From positions 1-15,689 of the forward strand of contig CAYHFW010000044.1 of NCBI GenBank assembly GCA_964355975.1: DNA of 15,689 nucleotides, read 5' to 3'. A program made the position numbers and the translations under genes. Below the pieces are notes generated by a model. The model had not been told where the DNA came from. It did not search any database and saw only the letters and a program-made list of their open reading frames with translations. This document shows positions 1-9,409 of this stretch, one piece after another (position 1 is the first letter of the stretch; the number at the start of each line of letters is the position of its first letter). Origin of the DNA: F1-60-MAGs104 sp964355975 (GTDB taxonomy: Bacteria > Planctomycetota > Phycisphaerae > Phycisphaerales > SM1A02).

Positions 1-127
1 TGATCGCTCCCTGAATCGTCGCGTAATCCGATGGAACGTGCAGCGTCGCGGCGCCAGAAGGGGCAGTCCACGCACAAAGCCAGCCCCACGCGATTACAGA
101 CACACCCCAACTCTTACATGCGACCAT
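1..127 (-). CDS. N-terminus of an exported protein, possibly a right-handed beta-helix protein (partial)
   Basis: Only the first 42 codons are inside the window; the gene runs off the left edge. The ATG at 127 is preceded by a strong Shine-Dalgarno GAGGAG at 138-133, five bases away, which fixes the start. The peptide begins with Lys5, has a hydrophobic core (about residues 7-22) and a small-residue stretch ending in SGA around residue 30, so it is a typical cleavable Sec signal peptide. The first mature residues read ATLHVPSDYATIQGAI. 'VP-x-D-Y-x-T-I-Q-x-A-I' is the usual opening of secreted parallel beta-helix (pectate-lyase-like/NosD-like) proteins, frequent in planctomycetes. The signal peptide is seen directly; the fold is inferred from one short motif and the substrate is unknown. 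Confidence 0.65.
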   Translation of the reverse strand, partial: MVACKSWGVSVIAWGWLCAWTAPSGAATLHVPSDYATIQGAI

Positions 128-317
128 AGTTACTCCTCAGAAAAGTGACACCCGAATGCCACGAGTTTCGTGGATAGCGCACTCTACTCCACCAGTCGCC
201 ACTGGCAAAACTAAAGCAAAATTAGTGGATGCCAGTGGAGCAAGCGAGCAGGACGCCCTCGCGCATGCCCGTAGCGATCCGCTGCGCCGTGGCAGCGCGC
301 CAAGCACCTGAGAACCG
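128..317. other. Intergenic stretch with two small hairpins
   Basis: No credible gene is seen here. Two inverted repeats are visible. CCACGA/TCGTGG with a 3-base loop lies at 159-173. CCACTGGC at 199-206 pairs with GCCAGTGG at 231-238, with ACTAA/TTAGT pairing inside it. The second could be a transcript end for the upstream minus-strand gene (stop at 318), but no T-tract follows on the minus strand, so a classic intrinsic terminator is not claimed. Confidence 0.35.
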
Positions 318-1319
318 TCAACCACTCGGTTGAACTGCGCGCGTGTTCCTTTCGATCTGGATCATCAACGGAAGTAGCAAGAACATCAGCAGCGCTGCCA
401 CCGCAGACCCAAGGCCTGACAACGCGGGGAGGAACAGCGCGCGGCGCTCCGCAGCGGCTGCGGCGGCAGCCGACTCCACGCTCAAAGCGTCTTGGATCCG
501 TGCGTCGAACGACCGCATGTACCAGTTTGCAGCATCTGCGCCGTCACAATTCTGGTCGGATGGCGGCTTCGCAACAAAGGCATCGCCGACGGCTCGAAAG
601 CCATCGATGAAGGGCTGCCGATATCGCACGGGGTAACGCTGAATGCGTGCGCATACGACGCGGGCAAAGTTTTCGAGATCGAGTTGCAACTTCTTTGCGA
701 TGGAGTTCGATGACGTGCGGTACTGGTCGCACTCATCCCCCGAATCCGACAGATCCCCCGACGACCGACCCTGCGTGTCGAAACCCGTCGAATCGGCTGG
801 TCGGGCGCACTCCACCAAGAACTCCCGATAGGTCGGGTTCTCTACCTCGGGTGGCGTTGGAGGCACTGCGGGCATCAACGCGTACGAACCAAGTGCCACA
901 GATCCGGCGATCGAGAGGAGGCTCAGGATGATTACAAGCACGGATATCGATCTGCCAAACTGGAACGCCGCGCGCAACACACGGTCGGCGAACCCGACCG
1001 GGCGCGCGACCGCGCCGACACTCCCGACCGACGCGTGCAACGCCGCGCGCATCGGCGGCTCGGGGGTCGCGTGCTCCACGATCTCTGGCTCTCGATGCTC
1101 CTCGACTTGCGGTGGCGGTTCGACCGGAGTCGGCACGGGAGTCCGCAGGAGTTGCGCTACCGCCGGAATGTCTCGGGCTCGGTGCCACCAATTCGTCCCC
1201 TCACCACGCAGTTCGGTCTCGGCACCGAGACGGCCGTCCTGCGCCATCTTCTTGATCTCACTTCCCCCGAACGGTCCTTGGATCGTTCCGTCAGCATGAC
1301 GCACCATGTACTTCGCCAT
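318..1319 (-). CDS. GYF_2-domain protein with two membrane segments, function unknown
   Basis: 333 aa. The start is set at ATG 1319, where GGAG lies nine bases upstream and the GYF_2-like domain begins at once: residues 3-57, 'YMVRHADGTIQGPF..' then a Trp-Trp pair at 44-45. An upstream in-frame ATG at 1478 would translate through the repeat hairpin and is rejected. After the domain comes a Pro/Glu-rich linker (60-90), membrane segment 1 (about 123-147), a ~145-residue soluble region with four scattered Cys (171, 196, 223, 258), an Ala run (284-290) and membrane segment 2 (about 297-321) ending in a basic tail. GYF_2 domains in bacteria are usually attached to membrane proteins and are thought to bind peptides or proteins; no enzymatic motif is visible. 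It is separated from the nxr operon by repeat copy 1, so it is probably a separate transcript. Confidence 0.75.
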   Translation of the reverse strand: MAKYMVRHADGTIQGPFGGSEIKKMAQDGRLGAETELRGEGTNWWHRARDIPAVAQLLRTPVPTPVEPPPQVEEHREPEIVEHATPEPPMRAALHASVGSVGAVARPVGFADRVLRAAFQFGRSISVLVIILSLLSIAGSVALGSYALMPAVPPTPPEVENPTYREFLVECARPADSTGFDTQGRSSGDLSDSGDECDQYRTSSNSIAKKLQLDLENFARVVCARIQRYPVRYRQPFIDGFRAVGDAFVAKPPSDQNCDGADAANWYMRSFDARIQDALSVESAAAAAAAERRALFLPALSGLGSAVAALLMFLLLPLMIQIERNTRAVQPSG

Positions 1320-1427
1320 TGCGTTGGTCTCCAGTCGTTGTTTCGTGCAAGCCACCGACCCACAAACTCCGAATCCGCACACTCGGACGGTATCAGACGG
1401 CAGCCGCGATGATCCGCTGCGCATCGT

Positions 1428-1562
1428 CGACCTTCGCTTCACTGCTTGAATCGGGCAACCAGTGTCGAAAGAGGACACTGGTTGCCCGATTCAAGAGGAA
1501 ATCGCGCAGAGTGCAAGAGCGGCTTGTCGAAACCCACGGGACGCGAGGACTATTTCCGCAGC
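1428..1562. repeat. Structured direct repeat, copy 1 (22-bp perfect hairpin plus conserved flank)
   Basis: The core is a perfect 22-bp inverted repeat: arm 1445-1466 (starts CTTGAATCGGG), loop GAAAGAG 1467-1473, arm 1474-1495. The next ~67 bases (1496-1562, beginning AGGAAATCGCGCAGAGTGC) and about 13 bases before the hairpin are also shared with copy 2 near 9638-9772, at a constant ungapped offset of 8210. Identity is near-complete up to GTCGAAAC and then fades. The element ends five bases from the stop codon of the CoxIII/cytochrome gene, so it sits in that transcript's 3' end. No T-tract follows the hairpin on either strand, so it is not a standard intrinsic terminator. It could be a REP-like element, an mRNA 3'-end stabiliser or a structured RNA; the sequence does not decide. 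Confidence 0.85.
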
Positions 1563-1566
1563 CAGA

Positions 1567-2955
<1,389 letters not shown>

Positions 2956-2965
2956 TGATTGTTCC

Positions 2966-3667
2966 TTATGAGTCCACGTTGTGGTCTGTCGCCGAAGTCG
3001 TGAGTTCGACGATCCCGTCGCCTGCAGCCGCGGCACCGCATTCGTACGGAGTCGCAGTGTTGTCGTCGGGAGTGCCGTCGGCATCGAGTGATGCGAATGT
3101 TGGAAGTCCGTGTACGACGGTTGATTCCCATGCGCGCTCGACGAGGTCGGCTGCGTGCAACATCGGTTTCGAAATCGTCGCCGCGCGCAACCGCGCGCAG
3201 AAGGGTGAGACCCAGTCTGCGACATGATCGCGAAGGCAGTTCACATACGCCTCGAGCGCAAGGTCTGCCCCCTCATCGTTGCCGCCTTGAAGAGCGCGGG
3301 CTTCCATGAGTCGCACAACCGCGAGGAACTCAGCGATCGCTCCAAGATGGTCGTGGCGCACTCCGGTCTCTTGCGCTGGGCCAAAGCCAAAGGCGCAGTA
3401 GAAACCAGAAATGTCTGCGAGGATCGCTCCTTTGTCGCGGCGAATCCACGCAGCTTCGTAGGGGGGACATGCTCCTGGAATCTCGAAGAGGCGCGTGCGT
3501 TCAGCACGCTCCTGCGCACTCTCGTGATCACCGCCGTTGAGTGCCTTCGCAACAGCGATCCACTGCGCTGACGCGGCGATCGCAGCGTCGATGCGTGGCG
3601 AGTGCGCGGGTTCCTTCGAGCGATCCTTCGAACACGAGCCTCCGCAGCAACATTCACCATCGCTCAT
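2966..3667 (-). CDS. TorD-like molybdoenzyme maturation chaperone
   Basis: 233 aa, helical and cytoplasmic in character. The region 'PPYEAAWIRRDKGAILADISGFYCAFGF' (residues 68-95) followed by RHDHLGAIAEFLA (104-116) is the recognisable signature of the TorD/DmsD/NarJ-type family, whose members bind the Tat signal and apo form of a molybdopterin subunit and support cofactor insertion before export. Its start codon overlaps the nxrC stop (ATGA at 3667-3664), so translation is likely coupled. The expected client is NxrA, which has a Tat signal. An oddity is a Cys-rich N-terminus, CCCGG-SC (Cys6, 7, 8, 12), not part of the family core and suggestive of metal binding. The last ~45 residues are low-complexity and of no known role. 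Confidence 0.82.
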   Translation of the reverse strand: MSDGECCCGGSCSKDRSKEPAHSPRIDAAIAASAQWIAVAKALNGGDHESAQERAERTRLFEIPGACPPYEAAWIRRDKGAILADISGFYCAFGFGPAQETGVRHDHLGAIAEFLAVVRLMEARALQGGNDEGADLALEAYVNCLRDHVADWVSPFCARLRAATISKPMLHAADLVERAWESTVVHGLPTFASLDADGTPDDNTATPYECGAAAAGDGIVELTTSATDHNVDS

Positions 3668-4737
3668 TTCTGCACCTCAAAGACAACCCACTGCGAGTGC
3701 TGCTTGCGTGCGCCGACATTGCTCGCAGCGCCATCCCACACAGCGAAGCCGATGGTGTCGCGGGTTCCGGGAGCGAACTGGTAATCATCAGGATCAACTG
3801 TTTCCATCGGTCGAAGAAAGACAACGGTCCACTCGCCGCCCTGCCAACTTCCGCGTCCGACGGTCACTGAATGCTCTTGGTGGGTGAGAGATCCGAAACC
3901 CTCGGCAGTGAGTTCTTCGGCGCTGGTGGCCCGATCGATGTTCGCCATCGGATTGCCAGCCTTGTAAGCGATGAACCAATCTCGACTCTCAGGGCGTTGG
4001 AATGAGTCTGGCACGCGGAAAGGAAACTTGCCAGTGGCGAACCAATAAAGGTCGGCCCAATAGTTTGGATAGAGATCTTCGACATCTTGAAAATGCACAT
4101 CAAGGTCTTGCTGCCAGAGCGCCTTCCAATGCAAGATCTGCACTGGAAAACCAGCGGCACCCATCGTGTACGCCGCATTCGACTTGAGCGGAAACTGAAC
4201 AGCAACTGCATCGCAGAATCGACCAGCGTCGACGAGTCGATTGGGTTCAGGGTCGGGCCATGAAACACGCCATCCGATCTGGCGTCCATTGGTGATTGCC
4301 TGCACGCGCACTTGCGTGATCGTTGCCTTCTCGATCATTGGCACAGCTTGGTTCTGCGGCTGAAGAGCAACCGTCGTCAATGGCGCGGATGCCCACGTCG
4401 TGTTCGCAGGATCGAGCGGAATGTCAGAGTCGATCCACTTCACGAGGATCTCTCCTTCGGTTGGCTCGGCGGGCGTGTGGACCGTGGTGAGCAGCGCGGG
4501 AGCCGTTGCGGCGCCAGCAGCATTCGTGCCCATCGACGCGAGGCGCGCGTCGAGAGATTGGATCTGCTTCGAGAGCGCGGCGAGGTCGGTACTCGGTGCC
4601 GTTTCGGTGCGGCCCGCAGGTTCTGCCGCGTGCGACGATCGCGGTGGGCTGCCAAACGTGAATGCACCCCACACAACGATGCCGATGGTGAGAGCGCTTG
4701 ATGCGATGAGCGCAGTGATGTACTTCTGATTTGTCAC
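3664..4737 (-). CDS. nxrC: Nitrite oxidoreductase gamma subunit (heme b-binding, membrane-anchored)
   Basis: 357 aa from a GTG start at 4737. GAGG, overlapping the nxrB stop, lies eight to nine bases upstream, and no ATG is better placed. Residues 7-29 form a single hydrophobic segment (signal anchor or uncleaved signal peptide), followed by a short predicted coiled coil (51-69). From about residue 90 onward it resembles the ethylbenzene-dehydrogenase-type heme b domain shared by EbdC, DdhC and NxrC. Met192 in TMGAAGFPVQ and Lys345 in AVWDGAASNVGARK fit the axial Met/Lys ligand pair known for EbdC. The product should sit on the periplasmic face and carry electrons between NxrB and a cytochrome or quinone pool. 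The ligand assignment is by motif recognition, not alignment. Confidence 0.82.
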   Translation of the reverse strand: MTNQKYITALIASSALTIGIVVWGAFTFGSPPRSSHAAEPAGRTETAPSTDLAALSKQIQSLDARLASMGTNAAGAATAPALLTTVHTPAEPTEGEILVKWIDSDIPLDPANTTWASAPLTTVALQPQNQAVPMIEKATITQVRVQAITNGRQIGWRVSWPDPEPNRLVDAGRFCDAVAVQFPLKSNAAYTMGAAGFPVQILHWKALWQQDLDVHFQDVEDLYPNYWADLYWFATGKFPFRVPDSFQRPESRDWFIAYKAGNPMANIDRATSAEELTAEGFGSLTHQEHSVTVGRGSWQGGEWTVVFLRPMETVDPDDYQFAPGTRDTIGFAVWDGAASNVGARKQHSQWVVFEVQK

Positions 4738-4746
4738 GGAAGTGCC

Positions 4747-5880
4747 TCAGGTGGTGTTGAGCCGGTACACGCCGAGATTGCTCTCGAATGCCGGGCGGAC
4801 ATAGAACGGTTCAGTGAATGGAATTCTGGCGACCTCGGTTCCATTGAGGTCCCATCCAACCGCGAAGTCGCCTTCGACATCGAAGCGATCGATGATGCGA
4901 TTGCTCGCGCCGAAGAGCAGAAGTGCTGCGAGCAGCCGTCGATTCTCAGGTGCGTGAACGTTGCGGTAGAGCTCTTTCGCCGCTTCGACGCCAGGCCCGA
5001 AGACCTGCTCGAGAAAACCATCTGGAACGTGCACTGGTGGCACATAGAAGACATTGGGGCCTGTGCCGAATTGCGGATACAGCGGCATCGCGAGTTGTCG
5101 GATGCGAATGATGTAGTCAAGCGGATTGTCTTCGCGCGGCGCTCCTTGCGTCGTGCGGAATCCGTGCATACGAATCTTGCCGATGCAGCCTTCGACGCAG
5201 AGTGCAACTTCGCCTTGCTCGACGCGCGGGTAGCAACCGATGCACTTCTCGCTCGCACGCGCAATGGTGTTGAAGAAGACTTTCTTGTACGGGCACGCGC
5301 GCACACATTCGCGGTAACCGCGACACCGTTCTTGATCGACGAGCACGATGCCATCCTCGTCTCGCTTGTAGACCGCCTTGCGCGGGCAGGCCGCAACACA
5401 TGCGGGATTGTCACAGTGGTTGCAAATGCGCGCGAGATAGAACATCCACTGCGGATGCGTGGGCCCAATCTCAGTGCCGCGTTCGATCGGAGCTGAAAGA
5501 TCATCTTCACCGAGATTCGGAGAGGAGTAATCCTCGAAGGTTGGTCGCCATCCATGCGGCGGATTCTTCGGACCATCGGTCTCAAAGATCGTCAAGCTGA
5601 CGAGGCTCTTGTCCTTCCAGCGAGCGGGTCCGATCTCGTTCATGAGCCGGCTATCCCACGCGAGGGGATATCCGCCGTATGGCTTCGACTCGACATTGTT
5701 GTAGAAGGTCGTCTCCTGACCTTTGCCGCTTGTCCATGCGGTCTTGCACGCGATCGTGCAGGTCTGGCAGGCGATGCACTTGTTGACATCAAAGATGTAC
5801 GCGACCTGCCTCTTTGGAGGTGGAGCCTCGTATGGGTATTCGATAGGACGGTTGATTTGCCAATTGGGTCGTTGTGGCAT
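4747..5880 (-). CDS. nxrB: Nitrite oxidoreductase beta subunit (four Fe-S clusters)
   Basis: 377 aa. The ATG at 5880 lies eight bases after the nxrA stop. A longer in-frame start at 5982 would run back into nxrA and encodes unrelated residues. Four Cys groups are visible: C35/38/41/45 (CIACQTCTIAC), C153/156/161/165, C186-Y189-C192-C196 (CRGYRECVRACPYK) and C213/216/228/232. Tyr189 replaces one Cys in the third group, as expected for the [3Fe-4S] cluster of the NarH/EbdB/NxrB family. The stretch from WTSGKGQE to PYGGYPLAWD (50-76) matches the Nitrospira/anammox NxrB style. There is no signal peptide, so it is probably exported together with NxrA through Tat. It wires the Mo site and FS0 of NxrA to the heme of NxrC. 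Confidence 0.88.
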   Translation of the reverse strand: MPQRPNWQINRPIEYPYEAPPPKRQVAYIFDVNKCIACQTCTIACKTAWTSGKGQETTFYNNVESKPYGGYPLAWDSRLMNEIGPARWKDKSLVSLTIFETDGPKNPPHGWRPTFEDYSSPNLGEDDLSAPIERGTEIGPTHPQWMFYLARICNHCDNPACVAACPRKAVYKRDEDGIVLVDQERCRGYRECVRACPYKKVFFNTIARASEKCIGCYPRVEQGEVALCVEGCIGKIRMHGFRTTQGAPREDNPLDYIIRIRQLAMPLYPQFGTGPNVFYVPPVHVPDGFLEQVFGPGVEAAKELYRNVHAPENRRLLAALLLFGASNRIIDRFDVEGDFAVGWDLNGTEVARIPFTEPFYVRPAFESNLGVYRLNTT

Positions 5881-5888
5881 GGGTTCTT

Positions 5889-8800
5889 TCAGGTGTTGCG
5901 GGTAAAGAATTCGCCGGCGATGTACTTCTTGAGCGTCGCGTTCTCGTAGGTGGGACGCAGTCCGAGCTGAGCTGGCAACCACAGCGGTGCGCCGTCGATG
6001 CCTCCGTTTTCTGCCTTGGTGATCTTGACGATCGCCTCGCGCGGTGCGCCTGTGGGGCAGTGCACATCGGGAACAAAGCCCTTGGTCATCTCTTGGCCAA
6101 AGAGCGTCTTGACATTGAGCGTGTCAGTCATCCACGTCGGCTTGAGCCATCCGCGCGTGCACGATTGTTGGCTTCCGGTGCGGAAGAGCGACTGGTACGC
6201 AGTGTCAGGATTCTTCGCAAGACCAGTCGGATTCGTCTGCGCGCCGCGCACCGATCCGTGGGTCGCCCCATAGGTGTTGTGCCACATGCGCGTGATGCCA
6301 GTGGGAGTGCCGGGGTAGTACCGAGCCCGCGCCATCAGGCGTGCAACTTTGTACCACTCTGGATTCTTCTGCCATCCGCGGAAGGGACGATCGTGCGGAT
6401 CAGCGTCGATCCACACATAGTCGCCGTCCTCTACGCCGAGTTTCTTCGCATCAATGGGATTGATGTCGACGTACATCTCACTCACATACGGAGTGCGCCT
6501 GTCGCGTCGCAGCATGTCGCCGAAGGGGCCGAACCAGACTGCGATGATGTCTGTGTCGACGGGCGTCGTGTGTGCACCGTGTCGATACTTCGGTGTGTGG
6601 AAGATGAGGTTGTAGCCATCCTTGATGAGTGGATGCGCGGTCTTGAGCATCTCGTCAACGGTGAGAACAACATTGCGCGCCTGTCGAAGGTCGGCCGCCT
6701 CGTCGTGCGCGTCGAAGCCGTAGTCCTTGGGAGTCTTTGGACGCAGCAACTCGTGGGGCTTCGCGATGATGACATTGGGGTCGTAGAAGGTCGAATCGAT
6801 CGGCTCGCGATGCACGAGCATGTTCTCGCCAGCGTCAATGAACTCTGGTTCATCGCGGTAGAACTCCAATCGACCCGAGCGCGTGTACCAGGGCTTTCCT
6901 TCGGTGCCTTGCTCATAGCCGCCAACCTTTGGATAGGTGCGCGTGAGGATGATCGCGGGCGTTCCTTGCTGCGCTTTCGCTTCGAGATCGGCCAACTGGT
7001 AGCCGCGCGTCGCGTTCGACATGTCGATGATGCGCTGCAGGTAGGGGCGCGCGCAATATTCTTGGTCGACGAACTTCCAATATGGATCGTGACGATCATC
7101 GTTGGTGAGTCTGCCGAGCGCGCGCGAGACCCCCGCAGCAACTTCGAGGTCGCTGCGCGTGTCGTGGATGCGTGGCAGCGGCGTCGCAGGGAACGTGTAG
7201 AGGAACGGGTTCGTGACGCTGATCGTCATGTCGGGGTATTTCAGTTCGGCCCAACTGTCGACGGGGAAGACGATGTCTGCATATTCGCAGCTCGCCGTCC
7301 ACCACCAATCGCTCACTGCGACAAACTCGACGCGCTTGAGGACATTGACGACGGTGTCGTAGTGGCCCTTTGCGTTGCCAATCAGCGAGTTGCTGTTCGA
7401 AACCATGATCGACTTCGTTGGAGTCGGAATGTGCGTCTTGCCTGTCAAGACTGCATTTCCTGCGCGCAGAATGGTGTCGCCGTGGTTGAAGTAGTGGACG
7501 CTCTCGGCCTTCCACTTCATCTTTCGTTGCACTGGCTTCGTCGGATCGAGTTCTGGATTGAAAGGATCTTCCATCGTCCACTGCGTGACGCCGCTCATGA
7601 ACGAGGCGCGGTAGTTGCCCGCGTACGAACCGACGTTTCCGCCGATCTTGCCGACATTCTGGGTGAGCGCTGCAACGAGGAAGACGGCACGGTCTTTCAA
7701 ATCACTGTTGAAAAATTGATTTGGTCCCATGCCGAGTGCGAAGAGCGTCTTGCTTGGATTCGCAGCGATCGTGCGTGCTGTCGCTTCGATGAATGAGACT
7801 GGTGCCCATGTGATTTTCTCGACATCGGCGGGGGTGTACGAGCCATCGAGCATCTCGCGTGTTGCGTCGAGCACAGTTCTGCAACGCACACGCTTTCCGT
7901 CGGCGAGTTTGACCTCGAACGATCCTTCGAGTGCTGGGTTGATGCCGGCGGCTGCGAATGCGTTGCCGCACTGGTCGCGGGTGACGACAACGGGCGCACC
8001 CTTTGTGGTGTCCCAGACAATGAAGTCGCCCCACTCATCGCGCCGCTCTGCCGACACAATCGGCCCAGATTGCGCGAAGTAGGGTGGCGCCTTCTCGCCA
8101 TTGGCGAGAATCGTGATGTTGTTCGAGAGTTTCGCATTCTTGTGATTGGCGAAGACCTCGTGCGCGCGCAGCACAGTGCCGGTGTCTGTACGAATCAAGA
8201 AGGGCAGATCAGTTGTCGCCTTTACATGCGCTTCGTCGTAGAGCTTTTCCTTCAAGATCACTTGCGCCATGCCGAGTGCAAGCGCGGGTGTCGTGCCAGG
8301 TCGCACGACGACTCCGCTGTCGGCCTTGTTCATCGTTGCGCTGTATTCGGTCGCAATGACAACAACCTTTGTTCCCTTGAGTCGCGCCTCGGTCATCCAG
8401 TGCGAGTCGGGCATCTTGGTCGTGATCCAGTTCATTCCCCAGACCAGCACGACATTCGCGTGCTCGACACAGCAGAGATCAAAGTCGACGGTCTGTTGAC
8501 CCGTGACCATGGGATGCCCAGGCGGAAGATCTGTGTGCCACGAGTAGTTGTCCCAGCCGCGCGCGCCCATCGCCGCGTCGGGGCCGACCCCACGCACCTT
8601 GTCATCGACGAGCGCCATGGCGTTGGCGAGGCGATACTGCGCGAAGATGCGCGTCATGCCCAGGGCTGGCATTCCACCGCGGAATTTGAGCGTTTGCATT
8701 CCTGCGCCCTTGGTGGCATCGACCATGAGCGGATCGAATCCCTGCGCGAGTAGGCGTTGCTTGCCCTCATCGCCGTTGTACGACGTTGAGATGTTGAGCA

Positions 8801-9377
8801 GTGCCTTCGCAGAGAGGTCGAACGCCTCATCCCACGTGATTTCGATCCACGAGTCTGCGCCGCGGTTGAGATACTTGACGTCGACTGCGCCAGTCTTGGC
8901 GTCGCGTGGACAACCAGCTTGAATCCAACTGCGAAATCCTGCACGCGCCATCGGCTTGCGAATTCGGCGATCTCCGTAAAAACGCCGCACGAGCGCGAGT
9001 CCCTTTTGGCAGCAGCGGGGGTCCCACCTGGCCGTCGCCTTGTTTCCATGAAGATCGGTTGCCTTGCCGTACCCATAGGTCGGCGAGATGCGCGTCACGA
9101 CGCCGTTCTTGACGTGCGCCCACAGAAGACAGTTGTGCGTGTCATTCGGCGCGCAGAGAAATGAGAATCGCGAGTCGCTGCGATAGAGGTCGCGGTAGAC
9201 CCGTTCCCATCCGCGATTGGGGTAATTCTCGAGCGGATTCGAGACAGATATGGGTTTTAAGAACTTCAGCCCGCCGACCATTTGGTCGATCGCTGCTGGC
9301 GCGAGTGCGGCCGCTGCGATGTGCGAAAGAAAGGTTCTGCGATCGGTCGGACGGTGTGATTCGTGCGCATCGTGCAT
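5889..9377 (-). CDS. nxrA: Nitrite oxidoreductase/nitrate reductase catalytic subunit (Mo-bisPGD), Tat-exported
   Basis: 1162 aa. The start at ATG 9377 has GGAG seven bases upstream; an in-frame ATG at 9425 would add 16 residues, lacks such a site and falls inside the best promoter candidate. Residues 11-30 hold a twin-arginine signal (TDRRTFLS plus Ala-rich core). The FS0 region has C75, D79, C83 and C122/C123, with Asp where NarG-type proteins have the middle Cys. Asp283 in HTDLPPGHP fits the Mo-ligand Asp of type II DMSO reductases, and VWGMNWITTKMPDSHW (312-327) and the C-terminal HTPKYRHGAHTTP dinucleotide-binding region are NXR-like. The family interconverts nitrite and nitrate; other type II enzymes (periplasmic nitrate, chlorate or selenate reductases) are less likely alternatives. 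It is the first gene of the operon. Confidence 0.88.
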   Translation of the reverse strand: MHDAHESHRPTDRRTFLSHIAAAALAPAAIDQMVGGLKFLKPISVSNPLENYPNRGWERVYRDLYRSDSRFSFLCAPNDTHNCLLWAHVKNGVVTRISPTYGYGKATDLHGNKATARWDPRCCQKGLALVRRFYGDRRIRKPMARAGFRSWIQAGCPRDAKTGAVDVKYLNRGADSWIEITWDEAFDLSAKALLNISTSYNGDEGKQRLLAQGFDPLMVDATKGAGMQTLKFRGGMPALGMTRIFAQYRLANAMALVDDKVRGVGPDAAMGARGWDNYSWHTDLPPGHPMVTGQQTVDFDLCCVEHANVVLVWGMNWITTKMPDSHWMTEARLKGTKVVVIATEYSATMNKADSGVVVRPGTTPALALGMAQVILKEKLYDEAHVKATTDLPFLIRTDTGTVLRAHEVFANHKNAKLSNNITILANGEKAPPYFAQSGPIVSAERRDEWGDFIVWDTTKGAPVVVTRDQCGNAFAAAGINPALEGSFEVKLADGKRVRCRTVLDATREMLDGSYTPADVEKITWAPVSFIEATARTIAANPSKTLFALGMGPNQFFNSDLKDRAVFLVAALTQNVGKIGGNVGSYAGNYRASFMSGVTQWTMEDPFNPELDPTKPVQRKMKWKAESVHYFNHGDTILRAGNAVLTGKTHIPTPTKSIMVSNSNSLIGNAKGHYDTVVNVLKRVEFVAVSDWWWTASCEYADIVFPVDSWAELKYPDMTISVTNPFLYTFPATPLPRIHDTRSDLEVAAGVSRALGRLTNDDRHDPYWKFVDQEYCARPYLQRIIDMSNATRGYQLADLEAKAQQGTPAIILTRTYPKVGGYEQGTEGKPWYTRSGRLEFYRDEPEFIDAGENMLVHREPIDSTFYDPNVIIAKPHELLRPKTPKDYGFDAHDEAADLRQARNVVLTVDEMLKTAHPLIKDGYNLIFHTPKYRHGAHTTPVDTDIIAVWFGPFGDMLRRDRRTPYVSEMYVDINPIDAKKLGVEDGDYVWIDADPHDRPFRGWQKNPEWYKVARLMARARYYPGTPTGITRMWHNTYGATHGSVRGAQTNPTGLAKNPDTAYQSLFRTGSQQSCTRGWLKPTWMTDTLNVKTLFGQEMTKGFVPDVHCPTGAPREAIVKITKAENGGIDGAPLWLPAQLGLRPTYENATLKKYIAGEFFTRNT

Positions 9378-9409
9378 GTTCTGGCTCCGGTACGAAGGAC
9401 GGTCGATTG

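Noticed and set aside
137..325. 62-codon minus-strand frame between the beta-helix and GYF genes
   Set aside because: No ribosome site, biased composition and overlap with both hairpins; the real neighbouring start is at 127.
1320..1478. N-terminal extension of the GYF protein from ATG 1478
   Set aside because: The 53 added residues would be encoded partly by the repeat hairpin and show no domain; ATG 1319 has a good Shine-Dalgarno and begins at the domain.
1445..1495. Copy 1 hairpin as a standard Rho-independent terminator of the nxr operon
   Set aside because: The stem is strong but neither strand has a T-tract after it, and the conserved 67-base flank is not explained by termination.
2956..3225. 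N-terminal extension of the CoxIII protein to 3225
   Set aside because: It would lie entirely within the chaperone gene in another frame; ATG 2955 has AAGGA at proper distance and starts a normal CoxIII N-terminus.
5874..7796. A 640-codon open reading frame on the plus strand opposite nxrA
   Set aside because: It is antisense to the conserved NxrA coding sequence; its Arg/Val/Ala-rich product shows no domain, and long antisense frames are expected opposite GC-rich genes.
5889..9377. Identification of the catalytic subunit as cytoplasmic NarG
   Set aside because: The Tat signal, the CAPNDTHNC FS0 motif, the EbdC-like third subunit instead of NarI, and a TorD-like chaperone fit the periplasmic NXR/type II group better.
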